From assembly GCA_026982695.1 (NCBI GenBank), contig JALSGS010000002.1, forward strand, positions 1-35,754: a DNA stretch of 35,754 bases. Reading direction: 5' to 3'. The DNA is from Saprospiraceae bacterium. GTDB lineage: Bacteria > Bacteroidota > Bacteroidia > Chitinophagales > Saprospiraceae. The notes beneath the pieces were generated by a model. That model did not search any database, was not told where the DNA came from, and saw nothing but the letters and a program-made list of their open reading frames with translations. Shown here piece after piece: positions 23,371 to 30,359 of this stretch (its first letter is position 1; each line of letters begins with the position of its first letter). Made by a program: the position numbers and the translations under genes.

Positions 23371-25404
23371 TTATCGTCTGATCTGTAAATAACCGCTCAA
23401 CTGAGTTGTAGTAGCGGGCTCGCCCATTTCTACTTCGAGGAAGTAGAAATAAGTGCCATCGGGTAGTTTTTTGCCCTTCCAGCTGCCATCCCAATTATTT
23501 TGATATCCTCTTGCTTGAAAGACCATTTCTCCCCATCGGTTGTAGATTTCCAGTCTATTTTCTGGATACTGTTCTATATTTTGGATGACAAAGCTGTCGT
23601 TGGTGCCATCGCCGTTGGGTGAAAAGCCATTGAATACGATTAGATTGCCCCCTTCACAACTCACCTCAACGATTACTTGAGCCGTGTCACAGCCCGCTGC
23701 ATTGCACACTACATAGGTGAAATTGTCGATGCCACAAAACCCAGTTTCGGGGGTGTAATGGATGCGGTTGTCGTTGTACACTATGGCCGTGCCATGTGTG
23801 GGGCCTGTGCCTCCGCTCAAACTGTCGAGTATAAATACGACTGGCGGGCTGCAACTACTAATTATATCATTGGCCAGGACATCTATGGCTACTGTGGCCG
23901 ATTGGATAGTGGTCGCTTGATCGTCCATGGCCTGAGGTAGATCTTGTACATCGCAAGGTGACATACTGGTAGTGGCAATGACTAAACAGGTCGTGTCACA
24001 TATGTTGTAGCTGTCACAAATCACTATACATGCTGTATCGATTCCTTCCGAGATTCCCTTAGCTGTGACGCAGTAGTTCAAGGTGTCTATTTCAAACAGT
24101 GCAGAGGTGCCGCCTGATGTGGTGCACGCATTGGTGATAGAGGTGGGGATACCTGCCAATTGAGTCAGATCTGGGCACCACGTCCGTGTATCGCCTATAG
24201 CCAAGGTGTCGTACAAACATTCAGTGGTAGGCATGAGTACTGTGATGCACAAAAAGGTGGTATCTGTATTGCCAAACTCGTCGCGTAACACGACACAAGC
24301 CGTATCCGTACCTATATCTATAGCTAAGCCCCTCACGCACCATTGCCCATCGATTAGCTCGAAGTCGAGACTGTTGCCTGACTGGTCGGGACATACATTT
24401 TCCATGCTGATCACAGTGCCGGGCAATTCTGAAGTGTCTATACACCAGCTACGTTCAAAATTGATAAATAAAGTATCTGTAATCTTTTCCGATTGCATGA
24501 AGCATTGCGTCTCATCTACAGTGATGTGCAAATAGGTCGTGTCGCAAAATCCCAGGTCGTCGCACAGCACAATGCAAGCTGTCTCAGTGCCCCCGCATTT
24601 TAAGCCTTGATACTTGACGCAATAGTCAGTAGTAAGAAAAAAGCTCACATAGCTACCCGATTCGTCTGTGCAGGCATTGACTACACTGACAATGTTGCCA
24701 GGTAGGTCGGTGGTGTCGAGACAATAAACCAGGTTGCTACTTGCTGCTATGGTGTCGTAATAGTTGCTGGTCTGGGGTATGGGCAGGCATTCCACAATGA
24801 CGATTACAGTATCTAAAGTACTTTGTTGGGTATTGAGGAAGATTACTTGGTGGGTACCTGTGTCGAACGACAAGGATATGCCTTGTGCTTCCAGGCCGAA
24901 GTTCATACCTACAATGGACATGGTGTTGTTACTCAAGGCCTTGATAATCATATCCGAATAGACATTGGTGGGATCCCCGCCAGCAATCAATAGCATCGAA
25001 GGGTCATGCGTCCAATTGCCGGTCGGGTCCCACATATTCATTAAGGCAACTAGTTGGTCAATATTGTCGAACTGAGCTGAAAAAGCCATACCATTGATTT
25101 GCCAGCTTTCCAGTAGATAAGGGCCCATTGTGCCTTGCCCAAAAAGTGTATTGTAGGTATAGGTGACCAAGGTATCATACGCGCAGCCTTCAATTGGGCC
25201 ACTATAAGGTAACCCATTGTTGAAGATAAGCAAGTCGTTGAGCATTGTCATGGGCAAATCGAAACATACATCAGCAGGTTCATCGCATTGGAAAGTGTGT
25301 GCGACTACTGTGTCGGCTTGCAACAACCCGTTAGCGCATAGAGGTGCTATGTGATTTATTATTGCCCAAATGGTCAACAGTGTGATCAATGCCTTTTTGT
25401 TCAT
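23371..25404 (-). CDS. T9SS type-B adhesin with three tandem Cys-rich repeats
   Basis: 677 residues from the ATG at 25404, chosen because it starts a signal peptide (MNKKALITLLTIWAIINHIA); an ATG six codons upstream is also possible. After an N-terminal region (about 30-215) come three repeats of about 90 residues. Each has W/YC-D-T/L-(S/T)-x-L-x-G, a second Cys (NAC or NVC), another (YC or WC), a TACIV or TACVV block and a D..G/N.CDTT or NTDTT end. Then there is a cadherin/VCBS-like segment (QAMDDQATTIQSATVAIDVL) and the type-B gliding C-terminal domain (FNGFSPNGDGTNDSFV, IYNRWGEMVFQ, ending SGYLQIRR). It is the first gene of the T9SS trio and is probably the cargo the PorP protein helps export. 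Confidence 0.9.
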   Translation of the reverse strand: MNKKALITLLTIWAIINHIAPLCANGLLQADTVVAHTFQCDEPADVCFDLPMTMLNDLLIFNNGLPYSGPIEGCAYDTLVTYTYNTLFGQGTMGPYLLESWQINGMAFSAQFDNIDQLVALMNMWDPTGNWTHDPSMLLIAGGDPTNVYSDMIIKALSNNTMSIVGMNFGLEAQGISLSFDTGTHQVIFLNTQQSTLDTVIVIVECLPIPQTSNYYDTIAASSNLVYCLDTTDLPGNIVSVVNACTDESGSYVSFFLTTDYCVKYQGLKCGGTETACIVLCDDLGFCDTTYLHITVDETQCFMQSEKITDTLFINFERSWCIDTSELPGTVISMENVCPDQSGNSLDFELIDGQWCVRGLAIDIGTDTACVVLRDEFGNTDTTFLCITVLMPTTECLYDTLAIGDTRTWCPDLTQLAGIPTSITNACTTSGGTSALFEIDTLNYCVTAKGISEGIDTACIVICDSYNICDTTCLVIATTSMSPCDVQDLPQAMDDQATTIQSATVAIDVLANDIISSCSPPVVFILDSLSGGTGPTHGTAIVYNDNRIHYTPETGFCGIDNFTYVVCNAAGCDTAQVIVEVSCEGGNLIVFNGFSPNGDGTNDSFVIQNIEQYPENRLEIYNRWGEMVFQARGYQNNWDGSWKGKKLPDGTYFYFLEVEMGEPATTTQLSGYLQIRR

Positions 25405-25845
25405 GGGACCCTTATTTTTCAAGGGGCACTACATAATAGGGCAAGCGCGCGTGTGCACTTTGCCATTAAGTACCCAATTAGACTTTTTGTTGTTTGGAAA
25501 GCCTGCCTACAGACAAGCTAATAGCTTTTTTACCGTATTGTGTGCTTCTGTAAAATGGATAATCAAAGGAATATCTATTAGTTAATATGCTATTTGTCGT
25601 CTGTATGGATTCTAAAATCGTGCCAAACAAATTATATTTTTGTTGAATATTTTAGGTAATTATGTGGCATTTGATGCTTATGAGTAATGCCATTTTGCCT
25701 GAAATATGGCATTTGCAAGTGCCACTCATGTTGGCATTTTAGCTACCTTGGCCAACAATTTGTACATGTAAGCCGTTAGGCTGGCATATACTTTCCAGTA
25801 GCAGCCCCTCGTTTGGTCTATGGTAGAACCCAACTACACCGCATC
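25405..25845. other. 440-bp divergent intergenic region, no gene
   Basis: It separates the leftward adhesin locus from the rightward LysM gene. It is AT-rich and holds a TATTTTTG word at 25635-25642, which fits TAnnTTTG but lies 200 bp from the ATG. It also holds the TGGCATTT cluster listed separately. I see no short ORF or tRNA. Confidence 0.5.
25665..25740. promoter_or_regulatory. Cluster of TGGCATTT words, possible operator
   Basis: TGGCATTT occurs at 25665-25672, 25707-25714 and 25732-25739, and inverted as AATGCCA at 25686-25692. The middle copy forms a small hairpin (GGCATTT-GC-AAGTGCC). The first two direct copies are 42 bp apart, near four helical turns. Lying between divergent genes, it could be a binding region; this is inference from repetition only. 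Confidence 0.35.
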
Positions 25846-27351
25846 ATGAGATCTCTTTTTGCGTGTTTCCTCTGGCTGTTTGCTTTTTCCAATATGCCCG
25901 CAGAGACGATTGTGCTGGAGTACGACCCATCGTGTATGGATATGTACGAATACCGCAATCCCTCGGGCTCAGTACAATTGCTGAGCTTTTCTCCTCATAG
26001 TATGTCGGCCACTGAGCGTGTAGTACTTGAAGTGGGCACGCGCAAGGGGCAGCGTGTAAGGGCTAAACCTCGTCTTTTAACTGAATGTGGCAGTCTGACT
26101 ATCGCTCTTCGTTTGGTGCAACGCATCAATCGAGGTGCTACTGAGTTGTACGTTGCACGCCCTGATGGCAAGGGGTATATATTGTATCGGGTAGATAAAG
26201 CCTATTACTATTTTCCCAAAGGTGGGCAGGTTGAATTTTGGGGGGCCAAAGTTCACTTCCAATTTGATCCACTTGCACTAGAATACGGAACAGATTTGGC
26301 ATTAGATGACTCCAAATCGAGCGTGTACTATACAGGGCAACGTATTTATGAGTGTTTTACGGGTTTTGCTTTTCGCAAAATCTTGCGTGCTAAGCAATCA
26401 GTCATCAAGGACTTTATCTTGGTGCCTGAGATAGGCATAGTAGAAAAAGATGAAGGTAATGCCCACTATGGTCTCCATTTGGTTAACGGTGCCATATTGG
26501 ATAGTTACCTAAAAGAGCGATGTAGCTCAACTCTTGGAGCTGGGTATGGGCAATGGCAGACACAGAATACAATCTCTACGCCAACTACCTACGGTCAACG
26601 AGAAGTCTTTACACCCCCTCAGCCTCCCACACATATTGTACAGCACGGTGAGACACTGTACAGTATTGCACGGCACTATGGCATTAGCTTACAGCAACTC
26701 ATTGAATGGAATCAGCTGCGTACAAACTTGATCAAACCCGGTATGGCACTCATTGTTGGCGATCCTGTGGTCGCATTGCCCAGCAGTCAGAAACTTCAGG
26801 GCACTGCATCTATACCTAAAAAAGACATGCAAGTGCGCTCCACTATGTCTCCTAAAGAGGGGCTGCAAGCTAAAACTCCTCCTGTACCGCAAACGGCTAT
26901 GCCGCCTGCCTGGGTTGATCCGCCTGCTTATCACATCGTACAACCTGGCGAGACTTTGCCACAACTGGCACAGCACTATGGCTATACAGAAGAGCGCTTT
27001 CGTTGGATGAATGACTTAGCTCCTGATGAGCCCATCCGGCCAGGTATGCGCCTGCGCACTTCCGATTGCCTCCTTGCCACGCCCAACTCGACTTCCCCTG
27101 TACATCAGCGCCCAAAGGGAGGCAATGGCACTGAACCTACTGCTTATGACTATCGCAAACCCATACCATCAGCTATGCCTTCCACTGCTGCACAAGATTA
27201 TTCAAAACTGCGCATCCACATTGTCAGTGAGGGGGAAACGCTTTACCAAATTGCGGCACTTTATGGCATGACGCTGGATGAGTTGGTGGAACTCAACAAC
27301 TTGCACAAGGGCGAAGTCTTGTTGCCCGGTCAACGCTTGTATGTGCGCTGA
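25846..27351 (+). CDS. LysM-repeat exported protein
   Basis: 501 residues from the ATG at 25846, which opens a signal peptide (MRSLFACFLWLFAFSNMPAE). The frame extends upstream to a TTG but without a better start. Residues about 20-240 form an unrecognised domain with many beta strands. Three LysM domains follow at about 263-305 (HIVQHGETLYSIARHYGISL), 362-404 (YHIVQPGETLPQLAQHYGYT) and 456-501 (IHIVSEGETLYQIAALYGMT), separated by Pro/Thr/Ser-rich linkers. LysM binds N-acetylglucosamine in peptidoglycan, so the protein is probably periplasmic and wall-associated. The second LysM is the most divergent (ERFRWMNDLAPDEPIRPG). The nitroreductase gene starts 27 bp later and is probably co-transcribed. 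Confidence 0.9.
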   Translation: MRSLFACFLWLFAFSNMPAETIVLEYDPSCMDMYEYRNPSGSVQLLSFSPHSMSATERVVLEVGTRKGQRVRAKPRLLTECGSLTIALRLVQRINRGATELYVARPDGKGYILYRVDKAYYYFPKGGQVEFWGAKVHFQFDPLALEYGTDLALDDSKSSVYYTGQRIYECFTGFAFRKILRAKQSVIKDFILVPEIGIVEKDEGNAHYGLHLVNGAILDSYLKERCSSTLGAGYGQWQTQNTISTPTTYGQREVFTPPQPPTHIVQHGETLYSIARHYGISLQQLIEWNQLRTNLIKPGMALIVGDPVVALPSSQKLQGTASIPKKDMQVRSTMSPKEGLQAKTPPVPQTAMPPAWVDPPAYHIVQPGETLPQLAQHYGYTEERFRWMNDLAPDEPIRPGMRLRTSDCLLATPNSTSPVHQRPKGGNGTEPTAYDYRKPIPSAMPSTAAQDYSKLRIHIVSEGETLYQIAALYGMTLDELVELNNLHKGEVLLPGQRLYVR

Positions 27352-27378
27352 GACGTACTGCCGTGCGTACATTTGCTG

Positions 27379-27993
27379 ATGATCACAAACATCTCCGAGC
27401 TTATGTGCGAACATTTGCAGCGCAAAGAACAACTCCATCCCCTTTTGCGGCAGCGATGGAGCCCTCGCTCATTTGACCCTACCTTGCCTCTTTCACCTCA
27501 ACAGATTGAATTGCTCTTTGAGGCAGCCCGTTGGGCACCTTCATCTTATAATGAGCAGCCGTGGCGCTATTGGTATGCTGCACGTGGTGAGTCTGGCTTC
27601 ACCGATCTGCTCGATCTGCTCGTACCGGCCAATCATGCTTGGGCATATCGGGCCTCTTTGCTCATTCTGTCGGCTGCCCAAACGCATTTCAAGCATAATG
27701 GGAAACCCAATAAGCACGCATGGTACGATACAGGTCAAGCCAACTTTGCACTGACAGTGCAGGCAGCTGCTATGGGGCTACATGTACATCAAATGGGTGG
27801 ATTCAGTAGCGAGCGTGCTTGCCAACGCTTGCAGCTGCCGCCACAAGTAGTGCCTGTAGTGATGATCGCTGTTGGCTACAAAGGCGATCCCCAAATCTTA
27901 GATGTTGAATTGCGCAAACTCGAAACACCTCAAAAAACGCGCTTACCCCTTGAAGCCATTGTCACGCATTGGCAGGGGGAAAAAAGCTTATAA
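27379..27993 (+). CDS. Nitroreductase-family FMN oxidoreductase
   Basis: 204 residues from the ATG at 27379; the frame also has a TTG two codons earlier and another ATG at 27403. It is a small nitroreductase-fold protein; such enzymes use FMN and NAD(P)H to reduce nitro groups, quinones or similar. Visible signatures: RQRWSPRSFDP (FMN phosphate-binding region, residues about 25-35), EAARWAPSSYNEQPWRYWYA (about 48-67), the helix DTGQANFALTVQAAAMGLHV and the MGGFSS strand that follows. It forms homodimers in the cytoplasm. It is likely in one operon with the LysM gene, and ends 19 bp from a convergent gene. The physiological substrate is unknown. Confidence 0.88.
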   Translation: MITNISELMCEHLQRKEQLHPLLRQRWSPRSFDPTLPLSPQQIELLFEAARWAPSSYNEQPWRYWYAARGESGFTDLLDLLVPANHAWAYRASLLILSAAQTHFKHNGKPNKHAWYDTGQANFALTVQAAAMGLHVHQMGGFSSERACQRLQLPPQVVPVVMIAVGYKGDPQILDVELRKLETPQKTRLPLEAIVTHWQGEKSL

Positions 27994-28012
27994 GGTCGTG
28001 CAGTTGGGTGTG

Positions 28013-28447
28013 CTAAGCACGATGTAGTGTCGCCAGCACATGGCGCGTCATAAGGTATGCACCTATTACACTCATGCCAATACCTTCCATAAGTATGAGC
28101 AAACTAGCCGTAAAGGGCGTGAGGTGATAACCAATGGGTAGGGCGGTACGCAGTTGAGCTAAAAAGGTAGGGTTGAACCACAGGAAAAACAACATGAACA
28201 AAAAGAAAGTCAATACACCTACCAAGGAAGTGGCCATACCCATGGCTACGCCACTCATGTAATTGCTCGAACTGTCTTTTGTAGTGTACCAGTGCCGTAT
28301 TGACAAGTAGATAAAAGCCAAGTGGATCAATGCGTTGAAGATGCGCAAGTTGTAGTGCTGTGAAAAGCCCAGGAAATGCATGAAGAGAAAAAATGCGATA
28401 AAGCTTCCAGCCATCAGTAGGCCATAACGTGTAGCAATGGCGCGCAT
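28013..28447 (-). CDS. DUF4199-like membrane protein
   Basis: 144 residues with four predicted transmembrane helices: YGLLMAGSFIAFFLFMHFLG, IFNALIHLAFIYLSI, MATSLVGVLTFFLFMLFFLW and FTASLLILMEGIGMSVIGAY. The layout, size and the NYMSGVAMGM loop after helix two fit the DUF4199 family of Bacteroidota, function unknown. It has no signal peptide separate from helix one. It converges with the nitroreductase gene, and its start faces trkA across 213 bp of intergenic DNA, in which I see no clear promoter. Confidence 0.75.
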   Translation of the reverse strand: MRAIATRYGLLMAGSFIAFFLFMHFLGFSQHYNLRIFNALIHLAFIYLSIRHWYTTKDSSSNYMSGVAMGMATSLVGVLTFFLFMLFFLWFNPTFLAQLRTALPIGYHLTPFTASLLILMEGIGMSVIGAYLMTRHVLATLHRA

Positions 28448-28659
28448 AGGTACGGTGGTTTAGTGAGTAAATTAATTTTTAAGGATGCTTATCAGTATGT
28501 GGATCAATTAATTTATGGCCTATGGAGGGAAAAATCAAGGCTAGCTTTACCCGATGGTGTTATTTTGTTTTTCATCTGGCTTGAGCCTACGGTATGTCGT
28601 TTTTTTCGGAAAATTGCACCACCAATTGATTGGCCGTAAGGAGTCCTTAATCGTTATTT

Positions 28660-30003
28660 ATGAAGATCATTATTGCAGGTGCAGGTGGAGTGGGGTTTCA
28701 CTTAGCTGAATTGTTGTCGTATGAAAACCAGGATATCGTCCTGATCGATGTAAATAAGGATGTATTGGATTATGCCAGTCAACATCTGGATGTGATGACC
28801 ATTCTGGGTGATGCTTCCTCTGAGGAAGTTTTAGATACGGCAGGTGTGCGGGGCACACGCCTTTTTTTGGCTGTGACTACCAATGAGCACACTAATCTCA
28901 TCATGGCTCAGATGGCGAAAAAAATGGGTGCTAAGCAAGTTATTGCTCGGGTATCCAAGTCCGAATATCTAAATGAAATGTGGCTCTCTTATTTTCGCCG
29001 TACGGGGGTCGATTCGCTTATCTCACCTCGCAAATTAGCTGCTGAAGAGATCCGTCGGTTGGTGCGTCAGTGCTCTTTTACCGATGTGCTCGAATTCGAG
29101 GAGGGCAAGGTGGTTATTGTGGGGTTTACGCTCGACGAGCACTCACCACTGCTGGGTAAGCCACTGCGCGATATTACCCATTCAGGCTTCTATAAGGGGC
29201 ATTACCGTCCAATTGCTATTTTGCGAGGCAACCGCACTATCATTCCGCATGGCGATACGATTTTGCGTTTTAACGATCACGTGTACTTCATCTCACCACG
29301 TGAAGAACTCGACTCGTTGGCTGCACAAGTGGGTAGGAAGCAGGTGGAGGTCAAGCGCATCATGATTGTAGGTGGTTCGGGTCTGGGTTATGAAACGGCT
29401 AAATTGCTCGAAAAAGATTATCAAGTGACGCTCGTAGAGCGCAGTAAGGAGCGTTGTCGGCTCTTGTCGGAGTTGTTGCACGAGACGCTCATCATTCATG
29501 GTGATGCCAGCGATATCGACTTGTTGCGTGAAGAGGGCCTGGAAAACATGGAGGTGTTTATTGCCGTCACACCTAATTCCGAGACCAACATCATCACTTC
29601 CTTGATGGCAAAAAACTATGGTGTGGCCAAAACCATTGCACGAGTGGAAAACAAGGAATACACTTACATTTCTCAAAATATTGGTGTAGATACACTGATC
29701 AACGTCAAACTCATTGCTGCCAATAATATTTTTCGCTACGTGCGGAAGGGAAGAGTAGAGGCGCTGACCACTTTGCACGGTGTCGAAGCCGAGGTGATTG
29801 AGTTCGTCGTGGAGAAGGATAATAGATTGACAAAAAGGAAGTTGAGAGACTTGCACTTGCCTCAAAAAGCACTTATTGGAGGGGTGGTGCGCGGCGATCA
29901 GACTTTTATTCCAGATGGCAATTTTCAACTTCAAGTAGGTGATAGAGTGATTGTTTTTGCCATGCCAGAGGCCATTCCCACTATTGAAAAGATCTTTCGA
30001 TAA
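28660..30003 (+). CDS. trkA: Trk system potassium uptake protein TrkA
   Basis: The cytoplasmic regulatory subunit of the Trk/Ktr potassium channel; it binds NAD(H) or nucleotides and gates the membrane subunit TrkH. 447 residues, close to E. coli TrkA (458). It has two tandem copies of the RCK unit: first Rossmann motif GAGGVGFHLAELL (residues about 6-18) with a D in the VLIDVNKD strand; TrkA_C at about 140-220; second Rossmann motif IVGGSGLGYETAKLL (about 235-249) with LVERSKERC; second TrkA_C at about 370-447 (FIPDGNFQLQVGDRVIVFAM). Both ligand-binding motifs are intact. No TrkH gene is in the window; its partner must be elsewhere. Confidence 0.95.
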   Translation: MKIIIAGAGGVGFHLAELLSYENQDIVLIDVNKDVLDYASQHLDVMTILGDASSEEVLDTAGVRGTRLFLAVTTNEHTNLIMAQMAKKMGAKQVIARVSKSEYLNEMWLSYFRRTGVDSLISPRKLAAEEIRRLVRQCSFTDVLEFEEGKVVIVGFTLDEHSPLLGKPLRDITHSGFYKGHYRPIAILRGNRTIIPHGDTILRFNDHVYFISPREELDSLAAQVGRKQVEVKRIMIVGGSGLGYETAKLLEKDYQVTLVERSKERCRLLSELLHETLIIHGDASDIDLLREEGLENMEVFIAVTPNSETNIITSLMAKNYGVAKTIARVENKEYTYISQNIGVDTLINVKLIAANNIFRYVRKGRVEALTTLHGVEAEVIEFVVEKDNRLTKRKLRDLHLPQKALIGGVVRGDQTFIPDGNFQLQVGDRVIVFAMPEAIPTIEKIFR

Positions 30004-30022
30004 ACACTGCCATGCGAAGCAC

Positions 30023-30054
30023 TTTGGCCAAATGGCTGGCAAAAGCTACTTTTG
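30023..30054 (+). promoter_or_regulatory. Bacteroidota-type promoter (-33/-7) for the 40-residue membrane protein
   Basis: TTTG at 30023-30026 and TACTTTTG at 30047-30054 with a 20-base spacer, the best match to the Bacteroidota consensus in the window. The expected start of transcription is near 30061, leaving a leader of about 33 bases before the ATG at 30094. Confidence 0.7.
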
Positions 30055-30093
30055 TGCGTTATTTGAAGAATCTTTCATACAAAACCAGCAACC

Positions 30094-30216
30094 ATGGCCG
30101 ACCATATCGAAGATGCCGGTAAAAAAGGGCTTTGCCTGATGTGGTTTTTCATTTTTCTGATTCTGTTTATCGTTTTGGTAGTAGGTATCTATCGCTACAA
30201 CTTCAAGTTTATCTAA
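30094..30216 (+). CDS. 40-residue single-pass membrane protein
   Basis: A short open frame starting ATG at 30094 and ending TAA at 30214-30216. The N-terminus MADHIEDAGKKG is polar and charged; then one hydrophobic helix (LCLMWFFIFLILFIVLVVGI) of about 20 residues, and a short basic end (YRYNFKFI). By the positive-inside rule the termini are hard to orient because both carry lysine or arginine. It has no recognised family. Support for being real: a strong promoter match at a fitting distance, a strong terminator about 90 bp downstream, and a biased, membrane-like composition. It follows trkA by 90 bp on the same strand; a link with potassium transport is only positional. Confidence 0.6.
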   Translation: MADHIEDAGKKGLCLMWFFIFLILFIVLVVGIYRYNFKFI

Positions 30217-30308
30217 TGCGATAGACTGCAGCTAAATAACCAGCCGCTCATATATTCAGCAGAATCACGATTTTGGCGCAAGCCAAAGCGAAAGACCACG
30301 CAAAGCAG

Positions 30309-30350
30309 AAGGGGCAACGCAGGTAAGGTGCCGCGTTGCCCCTTTACAAT
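30309..30350 (+). terminator. Rho-independent terminator, probably bidirectional
   Basis: A perfect 12-base stem AAGGGGCAACGC / GCGTTGCCCCTT with a 12-base loop, followed by TACAATGTTTT on the plus strand. It lies between the convergent small-protein gene (ends 30216) and the metalloprotease gene (ends 30360), 10 bp from the latter's stop. Confidence 0.85.
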
Positions 30351-30359
30351 GTTTTGAGG

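Noticed and set aside
29293-30042. 249-codon open frame on the minus strand opposite trkA
   Set aside because: The trkA frame has all conserved motifs; the opposite frame shows no domain or signal.
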